Source of the DNA: Lachnospiraceae bacterium
GTDB lineage: Bacteria; Bacillota; Clostridia; Lachnospirales; Lachnospiraceae
Length of the DNA: 64,000 bases
Assembly: GCA_017938145.1 (NCBI GenBank)
Contig: JAGBCB010000034.1
Location: forward strand, 1 to 64,000
Direction: 5' to 3'
The notes under the pieces were generated by a model that was not told the origin of the DNA, did no database searches, and saw only the letters and a list, made by a program, of their open reading frames with translations. The position numbers and the translations under genes were made by a program. Positions 16,466 through 25,781 of the stretch are shown piece after piece; the stretch's first letter is position 1, and the number at the start of each line of letters is the position of its first letter.

Positions 16466-17950
16466 TTACAGAGTTACCCCCTGCTTAAAGATTGCCATAT
16501 CGTGGAATCCTGCCTCTTCTGCCTTTACCTTTTTGCCGGAAGCAACTGCCAGAACATAGTCAAACAGTTCTGCAGAAAGTACATCCATGGTTGCATCTTC
16601 TACAAGTACGCCGCAGTTAAAGTCAATCCAGTTATTCTTCTTGTTTGCAAGAGGAGAATTGGTGGAAATCTTTACGGTTGGTACAGGGGAAGCAAACGGT
16701 GTACCGCGTCCTGTGGTAAACAGTACAATCTGCGCACCGGAAGCCGCCAAAGCGGTAGCCGCAACCAAGTCGTTGCCCGGAGCACTAAGCAGATTTAAGC
16801 CCTTTGTGGTTACCGGCTTACCGTATGGAAGTACGTCACTTACATTTGCGGTACCGGACTTCTGGGTACATCCCAGGGACTTATCTTCCAAAGTGGAAAT
16901 ACCGCCCTTTTTGTTACCAGGGGATGGATTCTCATAAATGGTCTGGTTATGACGCTTAAAGTATTCTTTAAAGTCGTTAATTAACGCTACGGTTTTATCG
17001 AATAATTCCGGTGTAGCACAACGGTCCATCAAAAGTGTTTCTGCGCCGAACATTTCAGGAACTTCGGTTAAAATGGTGGTACCGCCCTGAGCAATAAGCA
17101 AGTCGGAAAATGCACCAACGGTCGGATTAGCGGTAATACCGGATAAACCGTCGGAACCGCCGCACTTCATACCGATAACAAGCTCGGAAGCCGGTGTCTT
17201 TTCTCTCTTAAACTGAGAAGCATAAGCAATCAGCTCGTCCATTAACTTGTCTGCTGCTTCCATCTCGTCTTCCACTTCCTGACAAACCAGGAATTTTACG
17301 CGGTTTTCGTCGTATTCACCGATATAATCCATTAAAACAGGGATATTACTGTTTTCACAGCCAAGACCAAGCACTAAAACACCACCGGCATTTGGATGGT
17401 TAATCAGGTCTGCAAGAATAGTTCTTGTATTTTCCTGGTCGTCGCCCATCTGGGAGCAGCCGTACGGATGAGGAAATGCAATAACATCTTCTACAGAGCC
17501 GGTAAGCTTCTTCTTTGCGGCCTCTGCCATAGCAGTTGCAATGTTATTTACACAGCCAACAGTAGGGATAATCCAGATTTCGTTACGGACACCCACTTTA
17601 CCGTTAGTTCTTCTGAAACCTTCAAAATACTTGGTTTCTGCCTGAGGAAGTGTAACCGTTCCTACCGGATGGTATTCATACTCTAATAATTCCCCAAGAT
17701 TTGTTTTAATATTCTGGGTATGTACGTGACAGCCCGCAGCCACATCCTCCGTAGTATGACCGATTGGGTCACCGTACTTGATAACGTTTGCACCAGCCGG
17801 AATGTCGCAGAGGGTAACCTTATGACCGCGCATAATGTCTTCCTTAACAATAACTTCTTTGTCTTTTGCCTTGATTACCGTGCCCGCCTTAAGGTCAGCC
17901 AAAGCTACGGCAACGTTATCTTTTTCATTGATAATAATATATTCCTGCAT
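16466..17950 (-). CDS. uxaA: Altronate dehydratase
   Basis: UxaA converts D-altronate to 2-keto-3-deoxygluconate. The 494-aa product is full length: a small N-terminal SAF-type domain (about 1-95, ending near the histidines in GCHVHTQN) followed by the large dehydratase domain. Conserved stretches are GFRRTNGKVGVRNEIWIIPTVGCVNN, FPHPYGCSQMGDDQENT, GLGCENSN and GMKCGGSDGLSGITANP, with several cysteines suited to metal binding. It lies 11 nt after uxaB, and the uxaB stop overlaps its SD (TAGGAGAA), indicating translational coupling. Confidence 0.95.
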   Translation of the reverse strand: MQEYIIINEKDNVAVALADLKAGTVIKAKDKEVIVKEDIMRGHKVTLCDIPAGANVIKYGDPIGHTTEDVAAGCHVHTQNIKTNLGELLEYEYHPVGTVTLPQAETKYFEGFRRTNGKVGVRNEIWIIPTVGCVNNIATAMAEAAKKKLTGSVEDVIAFPHPYGCSQMGDDQENTRTILADLINHPNAGGVLVLGLGCENSNIPVLMDYIGEYDENRVKFLVCQEVEDEMEAADKLMDELIAYASQFKREKTPASELVIGMKCGGSDGLSGITANPTVGAFSDLLIAQGGTTILTEVPEMFGAETLLMDRCATPELFDKTVALINDFKEYFKRHNQTIYENPSPGNKKGGISTLEDKSLGCTQKSGTANVSDVLPYGKPVTTKGLNLLSAPGNDLVAATALAASGAQIVLFTTGRGTPFASPVPTVKISTNSPLANKKNNWIDFNCGVLVEDATMDVLSAELFDYVLAVASGKKVKAEEAGFHDMAIFKQGVTL

Positions 17951-17961
17951 ATAATTTTCTC

Positions 17962-19425
17962 CTATGCATTAACCTTCTTGATTGCTTCTCTCATACCTAA
18001 GGTACGGATATCATCCAAGTAACCTGCTACCTTTTCGGTAAGACCTGCATAAGCAGTTAAATCCTTGCCGAAGAATGCGGTGTTGCTAAGATAAGCCTTT
18101 GTAAACTCTAAGCTGTCCTTACCGGAATTTGCAGCAAAGAACTCTAATGCAGAAGCATCGTCTAAAATCTTGTATTCTTCACCGTTTCTGTTACCGATAA
18201 GTGCGCTGTCCTTAATTTCTGTACCTGTGTAGAAGTTCATCAGTGCTGCCAGGGAGAATGCCAGGTGAGAAGGAATCTCGCCGGTCTTCTCGATGTAGCC
18301 GGTTAAGGATGGCATACAACGGGACTTCCACTTGGAGGTGGAGTTTAAGGAAATGGATAATAACGCATGCTTGATGAATGGGTTTTCGAAACGTTCGATT
18401 ACTGCGTTAGCGAAAGCAACCAGTTCTTCCTTTGGAAGGGTTAAGGTTGGGATGATTTCATCAAATACGGTTGTCATCATGAACTTGCGTACATCTTCGT
18501 CTTCCATGGATTCCTTAACGAAATCGTTACCTGCCATATAAGAAGCAAGTACGAAGGAAGTATGTGCACCGTTTAAGATACGAACCTTTCTTTCTCTGTA
18601 AGGCTTCTGGTTGTCGGTAAAGATAACCGGAAGGCCTGCCTTATCAAGAGGAAGCTCTGCGGAAATATCCTTGTCGCTTTCGATTACCCAAAGGGCAAAT
18701 AATTCTGCGGTATCTACTAAATTATCCTTGTAGCCGAGCTTTTCCCAAATGGACTCTGCTTCTTCTCTTGGATAGCCGGTTACGATACGGTCAACTAAGG
18801 TGCTGCAGAAAATGCAGTCATTTTCTACCCAGTTAATAAAGTCTGCACCTAAGTTCCAAAGGTCAGCAAACTTCAAAACACAGTTCTTTAAGTTGCCGCC
18901 GTTATTTTCAATCAGCTCACATGGAATTAAAACAAGTCCCTTATCGGAAGCACCGTTAAAATGCTTAAATCTTTCGTACATTAACTTGGTTAACTTGCCA
19001 GGGAATGTCTTTGGAGGCAGTGCATTAAAATCATCTGTCTCATCATAAACAATACCTGCTTCTGTTGTATTGGAAACAACAAAGCGAAGTGTTTCACACT
19101 TTGCGTATGCCGCATACTTTTCATATTCTTCAATGCAGTCTACTGCATCTGCGATGCTTGTGATAACACGGGTTTCTACCTTTTCTGCACCGTCTTCTTT
19201 ACCGCGAAGAACAACGGTGTACTGGTTTTCCTGCTCATGAAACATGTTTAAATTACCGTAAGCGATAGGCTTAACAATTGCTACGCTGCCGTCAAAAACG
19301 CCCTTTTCATTAGCCACGTCAATCATGTAGTCAACAAAACCTCTGAGGAAGTTTCCTTCACCAAACTGAAGAACCTTTACCGGACGCTCCACTGCTTTAG
19401 AAATAGATTTGTTTAATAATTCCAT
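17962..19425 (-). CDS. uxaB: Tagaturonate reductase (altronate oxidoreductase)
   Basis: UxaB reduces D-tagaturonate to D-altronate with NADH. The 487-aa product belongs to the mannitol dehydrogenase family: N-terminal Rossmann domain (VKVLQFGEGNFLRGFVDYMID) and a C-terminal helical domain beginning near VRILNGAHTSFVLASYMAG, which contains the catalytic Asn/His region of this family. It is the first gene of the minus-strand uronate operon, has an AAGGAGTA site, and is controlled from the promoter/operator just upstream. It is divergent from the LacI regulator gene. Confidence 0.95.
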   Translation of the reverse strand: MELLNKSISKAVERPVKVLQFGEGNFLRGFVDYMIDVANEKGVFDGSVAIVKPIAYGNLNMFHEQENQYTVVLRGKEDGAEKVETRVITSIADAVDCIEEYEKYAAYAKCETLRFVVSNTTEAGIVYDETDDFNALPPKTFPGKLTKLMYERFKHFNGASDKGLVLIPCELIENNGGNLKNCVLKFADLWNLGADFINWVENDCIFCSTLVDRIVTGYPREEAESIWEKLGYKDNLVDTAELFALWVIESDKDISAELPLDKAGLPVIFTDNQKPYRERKVRILNGAHTSFVLASYMAGNDFVKESMEDEDVRKFMMTTVFDEIIPTLTLPKEELVAFANAVIERFENPFIKHALLSISLNSTSKWKSRCMPSLTGYIEKTGEIPSHLAFSLAALMNFYTGTEIKDSALIGNRNGEEYKILDDASALEFFAANSGKDSLEFTKAYLSNTAFFGKDLTAYAGLTEKVAGYLDDIRTLGMREAIKKVNA

Positions 19426-19455
19426 CTTTTGCTACTCCTTTATACCATAAAAATA

Positions 19456-19504
19456 TGTAAGCATTTACAACTTCTATTTTACAATTCATTTTCATTATTG
19501 TCAA
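19456..19504 (-). promoter_or_regulatory. uxaB promoter with TGTAA-N4-TTACA operator
   Basis: On the minus strand TTGACA (19499-19504) and TAAAAT (19476-19481) have 17 bp spacing. The dyad TGTAAGCATTTACA (19456-19469) covers the expected transcription start, an ideal repressor position. The same dyad form recurs at kduD (56105-56118). Confidence 0.75.
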
Positions 19505-19527
19505 TGTATTTTTATTACGAAAAGTTC

Positions 19528-19603
19528 TTGTAAATCAAAGATTTTCATAGTATAATGTCAAATAGGAACTTTTTTTATCGTTTTTGACTGGAAGCGCTTT
19601 CAG
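19528..19603 (+). promoter_or_regulatory. lacI-family gene promoter and cre/LacI-type operator
   Basis: TTGTAA (19528-19533) and TATAAT (19551-19556) have 17 bp spacing. CTGGAAGCGCTTTCAG (19588-19603) is a perfect 16-bp palindrome that fits both the cre consensus for CcpA and LacI-family operators. Located after the -10, it would repress the regulator gene, either by carbon catabolite control or by autoregulation. Confidence 0.75.
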
Positions 19604-19660
19604 CTGTAAATGCTGAAAACCCTTTCAGCCCTACATAAACCAAAGAACGGAGAACGCATT

Positions 19661-20662
19661 ATGAACATTTATGATGTATCAGAAAAAGCCGGCGTTTCCA
19701 TTGCCACTGTTTCCCGCGTATTAAACGGCAATCCAAATGTCAGTGAACCTACCAGACAAAAAGTACTGAATGTAATGAAAGAAATCGGATATACTCCGAA
19801 TGTCTTTGCAAGAGGTCTCGGTCTCAACACCATGCATACCATCGGTATCATGTGTGCCGACTCTTCCGACCCGTTCCTTGCAAATGCAGTTTACTATTTA
19901 GAGCAAAACCTTCGTAAGTGCGGCTATGACTCTTTCTTGTGCTGCACCGGTTACGATTTAATTAACAAACAAAAATATCTGCAGTTGTTACTCAGCAAAC
20001 GTGTAGACGCCATCATTTTAGTCGGCTCCAGTTTTTTGGAAGCAACAAAAAAAGACAACGCCTACATAACCGCCGCTGCCGATTCCATCCCAATTATGGT
20101 CATCAACGGTTATCTCAATCACCAGAATGTATTCTGTACCCTTTGTGATGACTACCAGGCAGTTTACGATGTTACCAACCGCCTTATCGAGCAGGAACGC
20201 AAAAACATTCTTTATTTATATACTTCCCGTTCTTACAGCGGTCTTCAAAAGCTTTCCGGCTACAAGAGCAGTATTGCGGCAAACGATTTAACCATCCGTG
20301 ACGAGCTGATGCTTACCTGCCCTAACGACATTGGCCAGACCAAAGAACTGTTAATCGAACAATGGAACAACGGTCTGCGCTTTGATGCGGTAGTCGCTTC
20401 CGAAGACCAACTGGCAGTTGCCGCTATGAAGTTTGCAAAACATGCCGGACTTTCCGTTCCTGAAGACTTAGCCATTGTCGGCTACAACAATTCCATTCTT
20501 TCCAGTTGTACCGACCCTGAAATCACTACCATCGATAACCATGTAGAAACCCTCTGCATGACTACCATCAACACCTTAATGCGGGTTCTCGATGGAAATG
20601 ACGTTCCAAACAAAACCACCATTTCCAACGACCTGGTGGTACGCGAAACAACCAACTTTTAG
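19661..20662 (+). CDS. LacI family regulator of uronate genes
   Basis: This 333-aa repressor has an N-terminal LacI HTH with hinge (MNIYDVSEKAGVSIATVSRVLNGNPNVSEPTRQKVLNVMKEIGYTPN) and a periplasmic-binding-like effector domain (about 60-333). The start at 19661 follows GGAG with 8 nt spacing; an in-frame ATG at 19610 has no SD and would add 17 residues before the HTH. Lying between uxaB (divergent) and uxaC (53 nt downstream), it is the obvious local regulator of galacturonate catabolism. The TGTAA-N4-TTACA dyads at uxaB and kduD are its best candidate operators, and the inducer is probably a pathway intermediate. Confidence 0.88.
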   Translation: MNIYDVSEKAGVSIATVSRVLNGNPNVSEPTRQKVLNVMKEIGYTPNVFARGLGLNTMHTIGIMCADSSDPFLANAVYYLEQNLRKCGYDSFLCCTGYDLINKQKYLQLLLSKRVDAIILVGSSFLEATKKDNAYITAAADSIPIMVINGYLNHQNVFCTLCDDYQAVYDVTNRLIEQERKNILYLYTSRSYSGLQKLSGYKSSIAANDLTIRDELMLTCPNDIGQTKELLIEQWNNGLRFDAVVASEDQLAVAAMKFAKHAGLSVPEDLAIVGYNNSILSSCTDPEITTIDNHVETLCMTTINTLMRVLDGNDVPNKTTISNDLVVRETTNF

Positions 20663-20715
20663 AATGTGCGGGCCAAGCCCTTATATTAAATGACTTTATT
20701 GAGGAGGAATATCTT

Positions 20716-22116
20716 ATGAAACCTTTTATGGATGAAGACTTTTTATTATCCAACGAAACAGCAAAAACTTTATATCACAACTACGCAAAGCAGGTACCGA
20801 TTATCGACTACCACTGTCACATTAACCCACAGGAAATCGCTGAGGACCGTCAGTTTGACACCATCACTCAGGTTTGGCTGGGCGGCGACCACTACAAGTG
20901 GCGTCAGATGAGAACCAACGGTATCGATGAAAAGTTCATCACCGGCGATGCTTCCGATTACGAAAAATTCGAAAAGTGGGCTGCTACCCTTCAGAAGGCA
21001 ATCGGCAACCCTCTCTATCACTGGAGCCACTTAGAATTACAGCGTTACTTCGATTACAAGAAACCTCTCTCCCCTGCTACTGCAGAAGAAGTTTGGGAAG
21101 TATGTAACAAGAAGTTAGCTCAAGCCTCCATGTCTGTTCGTAACATTATCCGTCAGTCCAACGTAGAAACTATCTGCACCACTGACGACCCCGTAGATTC
21201 CTTAGAATGGCACAAGAAAATTGCTGAAGATGAAACCTTTGACGTAAAGGTTCTTCCTGCTTGGCGTCCGGACAAGGCTATGAACTTGGAAAAACCGGAA
21301 TATCTTGATTACCTTGCTAAGCTTTCCGCTGTCAGCGGCGTTAAAATCGATTCCTTCGCTGCTTTGTGTGAAGCATTAAAGGTTCGTATGGCATTCTTCG
21401 CTTCCATGGGTTGCTGCGTTTCCGACCACGCATTAGAGTACGTTATGTACAAGCCTGCTACTGCAGAAGAAATCGAAGCAATCTTTGCTAAGCGTTTAGC
21501 CGGCACTGCTCCTACCGCTTTAGAAGAATTACAGTTCAAGACCGCATTCATGAACTTTGTTGGTAAAGAATATCATCGTCTTGGCTGGGTAATGCAGCTT
21601 CATTACGGCACAAAGCGTGACAACAACGTATTCCGTTACAACCAGCTTGGTCCTGACACCGGTTACGACTGTATCAACTCCTACAGCTCTTCCGCTGAAC
21701 TGGCTGCATTCTTAAATTCCTTAAATGCAACCGACCAGCTGCCAAAAACTATCATCTACTCTTTAAATCCGGTAGACAACGCTGCCATCGGCACCGTACT
21801 TGGTTGCTTCCAGGATGCTTCCTGCGTAGGCAAAATTCAGCAGGGTTCCGCTTGGTGGTTCAACGACCACAAGACCGGCATGACCGAGCAGATGACCTCT
21901 TTAGCAAACTTAAGCTTACTGGCTAACTTCGTTGGTATGCTTACCGACTCCAGAAGCTTCTTATCTTACACAAGACACGAGTACTTCCGTCGTATCCTTT
22001 GTAACCTCATCGGTACCTGGGTAGAAAACGGCGAATATCCAAACGATATCGAATTCCTTGGTAAGATGGTACAGGATATTTCTTATTATAACACCAAGAA
22101 TTACTTTGGATTCTAA
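20716..22116 (+). CDS. uxaC: Uronate isomerase
   Basis: UxaC isomerises D-galacturonate to tagaturonate and D-glucuronate to fructuronate, the entry step of the pathway. The 466-aa length is typical. The family N-terminus is clear: LLSNETAKTLYHNYAKQVPIIDYHCHINPQEIAEDRQFDTITQVWLGGDHYKWRQMR, with the metal-binding His-x-His. ETICTTDDPVDSLEWHKKI and VLPAWRPDKAM follow as expected. GAGGAGGA precedes the ATG. It follows the LacI gene and may be co-transcribed with it. The codon set (many C-ending codons) suggests high expression. Confidence 0.96.
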   Translation: MKPFMDEDFLLSNETAKTLYHNYAKQVPIIDYHCHINPQEIAEDRQFDTITQVWLGGDHYKWRQMRTNGIDEKFITGDASDYEKFEKWAATLQKAIGNPLYHWSHLELQRYFDYKKPLSPATAEEVWEVCNKKLAQASMSVRNIIRQSNVETICTTDDPVDSLEWHKKIAEDETFDVKVLPAWRPDKAMNLEKPEYLDYLAKLSAVSGVKIDSFAALCEALKVRMAFFASMGCCVSDHALEYVMYKPATAEEIEAIFAKRLAGTAPTALEELQFKTAFMNFVGKEYHRLGWVMQLHYGTKRDNNVFRYNQLGPDTGYDCINSYSSSAELAAFLNSLNATDQLPKTIIYSLNPVDNAAIGTVLGCFQDASCVGKIQQGSAWWFNDHKTGMTEQMTSLANLSLLANFVGMLTDSRSFLSYTRHEYFRRILCNLIGTWVENGEYPNDIEFLGKMVQDISYYNTKNYFGF

Positions 22117-22128
22117 GAGTTACTGCGC

Positions 22129-22272
22129 AAGAAAAAATTAGGTTTAGAAAAGGTGTGTCAGCACTAAAAAAAGGGTGACGAGCGCTCTCGGAAAACACAG
22201 TTTTCCGTAAGACGCTTATCACCTTTTTTTTAATCGCGTCCTATGGACGCTTTCTAAACCTAATTTTTTCTT
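22129..22272. repeat. Cruciform-like element with 22-bp perfect terminal inverted repeats
   Basis: The first and last 22 nt of this 144-bp stretch (22129-22150 and 22251-22272, core TTAGGTTTAGAAA) are perfect inverted copies. Nested inside are an A-tract/T-tract stem (AAAAGGGTGA with TCACCTTTTT), CGGAAAAC/GTTTTCCG (22189-22196, 22200-22207) and GCGTCC/GGACGC (22236-22241, 22245-22250). It could terminate uxaC and the convergent XRE gene, but is far more elaborate than a terminator. A miniature mobile element or structured RNA is possible. Confidence 0.6.
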
Positions 22273-22289
22273 ATGTAGTCATCAACCTC

Positions 22290-22401
22290 CATGAGGAAAA
22301 CACAAGCTGCGTAGCAGCGACTGACGGCGCAGCCGGCAGGTTTTGCGAATGGAGTTCGCGGGGACGAACAGTAACTCGCTGAATCGGCAACCCTGTTTTT
22401 A
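22290..22401. other. GC-rich multi-hairpin intergenic sequence, unknown
   Basis: This stretch is clearly more GC-rich than its surroundings and contains short perfect hairpins: GCTGC-GTA-GCAGC (22306-22318) and GCGAA-TGGAG-TTCGC (22345-22359), with GGCGCAGCCGGC between. No credible ORF or ribosome site is present. It has the look of a repetitive extragenic palindromic element or small structured RNA. It abuts the XRE gene's stop codon. Confidence 0.4.
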
Positions 22402-23514
22402 TTATTGCATGTTATTTAATCTAACTACCAGTTGTTTGAAATCATCGGTTTCCCTAAGACAATCAAACACTTTTCCTTGCAAGAAGTTTAAGAGCATACC
22501 TGTTTGCGTGCCTTCCCAATTCCGCCCAACTGTTTTAGGATTGAATGTACATCTGTTTGCTAATAATGAGTTGTATTTTTGTTCCGTTAAACTGTTGCAA
22601 GCATCATAATTGGTTGCGGTTTTTTCTGCTAATAGTAAGTTTTCCATTGCCTTTTCTGTGTCACCGTTCTTACACCACAGTCTTGCCAGCAAGCAGTAAT
22701 TTCTGTGTAATCTACAGTTGTAGAATAAAATATTCTCATCTTTATTTAAAACTAACTTGTATAAACTATTTGCAATTTCAATGAGTTCTATTTTTTGAAA
22801 ACCGGTTAAGTCCTTGCCCATTAGTTCGTTTGATACAAGCATACCGATGATTCCTGCAGAACTATCTATCATTGAGAGCAATAAATTTTGACATTGTTTA
22901 ATTTGTTCTTCGCCTATATAGATATGAGAAAGTAAATGCTCCTTACTTAAACACATACCTGGCATTTCGTTTGCGAGTTTCAATGCTAAATCTTGTTTGC
23001 CAACATCTTTATAACTATAACATAAAATTTGTATAGCACTATGTCTTATTGAATCAGTGGTGCAATCTTCCAAAATCCGTTCGCATATACTGATTGCTTC
23101 TTCAACAAAACCATGCTCCAAGCTGTACTTAATATGTTCTTCCGTATCGTTGTATTGAATTAAAGGATAGGACAGATTCAACATCCATTGATAATTTCGT
23201 GGGTATTTCGCCAGCACCTCACGACTTAAAACAATGTTATCAAGCATTTTTCCAAGCCGGTTGTTTTCGCGGTAAATCTTCTCATATTCTTTTAAATCTT
23301 CTGTCTCTTTTACTTCTTTCATACAGAGTAATTCATCTGCAGATACACCAAAGAAATTTGCGATTTGCGGAACAAGTGTTATATCCGGTAGTGCGGTACC
23401 CTTTTCCCATTTGCTTACTGCCTGATATGATATGTTTAGATATGCCGCTAATTTTTCTTGTGTGATATCTTGTGCTTTTCTTAAAGATTTAATCTTATCT
23501 CCTATTTTCAACAT
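22402..23514 (-). CDS. XRE-type HTH regulator with helical-repeat C-terminus
   Basis: The 370-aa protein starts with a textbook XRE helix-turn-helix (IGDKIKSLRKAQDITQEKLAAYLNISYQAVSKWEKGTALPDITLVPQIANFFGVSADELL, about 3-62). The rest (about 85-370) is helical with repeated Ala/Leu/Tyr patterns and Cys residues, consistent with TPR-like repeats, as in many Firmicute regulators whose C-terminus binds a peptide or protein partner. The SD is weak (AAGGTGG). It is monocistronic and flanked by the structured elements downstream. Its target genes cannot be told from the sequence. Confidence 0.85.
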   Translation of the reverse strand: MLKIGDKIKSLRKAQDITQEKLAAYLNISYQAVSKWEKGTALPDITLVPQIANFFGVSADELLCMKEVKETEDLKEYEKIYRENNRLGKMLDNIVLSREVLAKYPRNYQWMLNLSYPLIQYNDTEEHIKYSLEHGFVEEAISICERILEDCTTDSIRHSAIQILCYSYKDVGKQDLALKLANEMPGMCLSKEHLLSHIYIGEEQIKQCQNLLLSMIDSSAGIIGMLVSNELMGKDLTGFQKIELIEIANSLYKLVLNKDENILFYNCRLHRNYCLLARLWCKNGDTEKAMENLLLAEKTATNYDACNSLTEQKYNSLLANRCTFNPKTVGRNWEGTQTGMLLNFLQGKVFDCLRETDDFKQLVVRLNNMQ

Positions 23515-23647
23515 AGAAAAACCACCTTGTAATATTATTTCAAAGAACTTAGTAAGTGTATTATAGCATAGTTTTCTTGTAATTCGTATAACATATCAGT
23601 TATATATAATGCAACTGTGGGTTGAGTAAAAAATGCAGAAAACAGAT

Positions 23648-25420
23648 CTACTCCCCTATCACCGCTTTAATTCTTCTAACCCCTGCCGATGAAGCCTCTT
23701 CCTTCTTAATCTTAAAGGATACCAATTCTCCGGTATTCTTCGCATGAGGTCCGCCGCAAATTTCCTTAGAATAACCCGGAATCGTGTACACCTTTACAAT
23801 TTCCCCGTACTTTCCGGAAAATACTCCGATTGCTCCTTCTGCATAAGCCTGCTCCGGAGACATTTCTTCCAAGATAACATCAATACTATTCTGAATTGCT
23901 TCATTTACAATTGCTTCTACCTGTTCCAGTTCTTCCTTGGTTACTTTCCGTCCAAAGGAGAAGTCAAAGCGCAAACGTTCGGAGGTAATGTTGCTGCCTC
24001 TTTGAGACACTTCATCACCAAGAACTTTGCGAAGTGCTCCGTTTAACAAATGGGTTGCGGTATGAAGTCTTGCGGTCTGTTCGTTATTGTCTGCCAAACC
24101 CCCGGCAAACTTTCCTGCAGCGCCCTGTCTGGATTTTTCCTGGTGTTCTTCAAATTTCTTTTTAAAGCCATTCATATCTACCTGCACACCCCGTTCCAAT
24201 GCCAGTTCTGCGGTAAACTCAATCGGAAAACCATAGGTATCGTACAACTTAAATGCCAGATCTCCGCTTAAAGTTTCTCCCTGTTTCACATTAGCTAAAT
24301 AACGATTCGCCTTTTTCAAACCATCATCCAAGGTCTTAGAAAACAGGTTATATTCCTTTTCAAGCTGCTCCAAGATAAATTCCCGGTTTTCACTCAATTC
24401 CGGATACACCGGGCTGTACTGGTCAATCAGAATTTCTACAAGCTCACACAAATAATTGGAATTGATGTCCGCTTTCTTGAATAACCGTATAATTCTGCGA
24501 ATCAGTCTTCTTAAGATATATCCCTGCTCCGTATTGGATGGACTGATTTTCATCGGGTCACCAAGAATAAAGGTGGTAGTTCTCATATGCTCGCAGATAA
24601 TCCGCTTTTCCCGTGTTGAAAGACTCTTTCCTTCCCTTTCGAGAATCTCTTCCAGCTTTGTCATCACCGGAATAAACAGCTCCGTATCGTACACATTGGT
24701 TTTTCCGTTAAAAATGGTAAGTACGCGCTCCAGACCCATGCCCGTATCCACGTTTTTCTGTGCCAGCTCCGTAAAACTTCCGTCCGCCTGCTTATTAAAC
24801 TGCATGAACACGTTGTTCCATATCTCCACATATTTTCCGCAATGGCAGGACGGTCCGCAATTTGGTCCGCACTTCGGCTTTCCCATGTCATAAAAGATTT
24901 CCGTATCCGGTCCGCAAGGTCCGATCTGTCCTGCCGGTCCCCACCAGTTGTCTTCTCTTCCGTAGCGGTAAATCTGTTCCTCCGAAAGGCCGAAACTCTT
25001 CCAAATTTCAATTGCCTCCTCATCAGCCGGAACCAGTTCATCGCCTTCGAATACAGTAACTGCCAGCCGCTCCACCGGAATATTTAAGTACTTTGTCAGG
25101 AATTCAAAGCTCATAGAGATAGACTCCTTCTTAAAGTAATCTCCCAGTGACCAGTTGCCCAGCATTTCAAAAAAGGTACAATGAGTGTCATCTCCAACTT
25201 CATCAATATCCTCGGTTCTTACACACTTCTGTACATCAGTCAGACGTTTTCCTGCCGGATGCTTTTCGCCAAGTAAATACGGCACCAGCGGATGCATACC
25301 TGCGGTGGTAAACAAAACGGTTGGATCGTTTTCCGGAAGAAGTGATGCAGACGCGATTTCCTGATGCCCCCTTTCTTTAAAAAAGTTCACATACATGGTT
25401 CGCAGTTCTTGTGCTGTCAT
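23648..25420 (-). CDS. alaS: Alanyl-tRNA synthetase, short form
   Basis: The 590-aa enzyme charges tRNA-Ala. The class II catalytic core is at about 1-250 ([60 protein letters not shown]), followed by the tRNA-recognition helices. The editing domain is at about 450-590 with zinc ligands HTATH and ICGGPH. The C-terminal DHHA1/C-Ala domain of ordinary bacterial AlaRS (about 870-880 aa) is missing, and a Cys-rich insert ([13 protein letters not shown]) lies in the catalytic domain. The end is clean with no homologous remnant downstream, so this is a natural short type. A T-box leader precedes it. AGGAGGAA lies before the ATG. Confidence 0.9.
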   Translation of the reverse strand: MTAQELRTMYVNFFKERGHQEIASASLLPENDPTVLFTTAGMHPLVPYLLGEKHPAGKRLTDVQKCVRTEDIDEVGDDTHCTFFEMLGNWSLGDYFKKESISMSFEFLTKYLNIPVERLAVTVFEGDELVPADEEAIEIWKSFGLSEEQIYRYGREDNWWGPAGQIGPCGPDTEIFYDMGKPKCGPNCGPSCHCGKYVEIWNNVFMQFNKQADGSFTELAQKNVDTGMGLERVLTIFNGKTNVYDTELFIPVMTKLEEILEREGKSLSTREKRIICEHMRTTTFILGDPMKISPSNTEQGYILRRLIRRIIRLFKKADINSNYLCELVEILIDQYSPVYPELSENREFILEQLEKEYNLFSKTLDDGLKKANRYLANVKQGETLSGDLAFKLYDTYGFPIEFTAELALERGVQVDMNGFKKKFEEHQEKSRQGAAGKFAGGLADNNEQTARLHTATHLLNGALRKVLGDEVSQRGSNITSERLRFDFSFGRKVTKEELEQVEAIVNEAIQNSIDVILEEMSPEQAYAEGAIGVFSGKYGEIVKVYTIPGYSKEICGGPHAKNTGELVSFKIKKEEASSAGVRRIKAVIGE

Positions 25421-25460
25421 AATAATTTTTCCTCCTTTTCTTTTTTCTCCAAAACAAAAA

Positions 25461-25738
25461 GCCCCAGGTTGATACTATATCAACCTAGGGCGAACTTACT
25501 TGTCCGTGTTACCACCTAATTTCAGATTTCTCTGCACTCTGCCAATACGGGATTTCTCCGATATTGCTTCCTACGTTAACGGGGGAACTCCGTTGAAGCC
25601 TACTAAGTCATCTGTTCGGTTCACAGCTCAGAGGCTGCTTCAGCATCAGTTCAATGAAGATTCGCACCAACCATCTTCTCTCTGGGAAATTCCTAATACT
25701 TACTATTCCTCGTCAAAGCCTTTTTGTTTTGAATTGTT
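25461..25738 (-). promoter_or_regulatory. T-box riboswitch (alanine) upstream of alaS
   Basis: On the minus strand the T-box core AGGTGGTAACACGG lies at about 25502-25520. It is followed by the terminator AGGTTGATATAGTATCAACCT with flanking CCC/GGGG (25461-25490) and TTTTTG. Stem I landmarks are GAGGAATAGTAA near 25713, AGAGAGAAGATGG, and GGTGCGAATC. The CCTC strand closing stem I is preceded by GCA (25638-25636), an Ala codon in specifier position; GCU (25644-25642) nearby also encodes Ala. Uncharged tRNA-Ala would stabilise the antiterminator and raise alaS transcription. Confidence 0.92.
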
Positions 25739-25742
25739 TGTG

Positions 25743-25771
25743 AGTATAGCACTGTGGATTTGATTTGTCAA
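25743..25771 (-). promoter_or_regulatory. Promoter of the T-box-alaS transcript
   Basis: TTGACA (25766-25771) and TATACT (25743-25748) on the minus strand with exactly 17 bp between them, ending just before the T-box stem I. Confidence 0.85.
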
Positions 25772-25781
25772 GTAATTCTTT

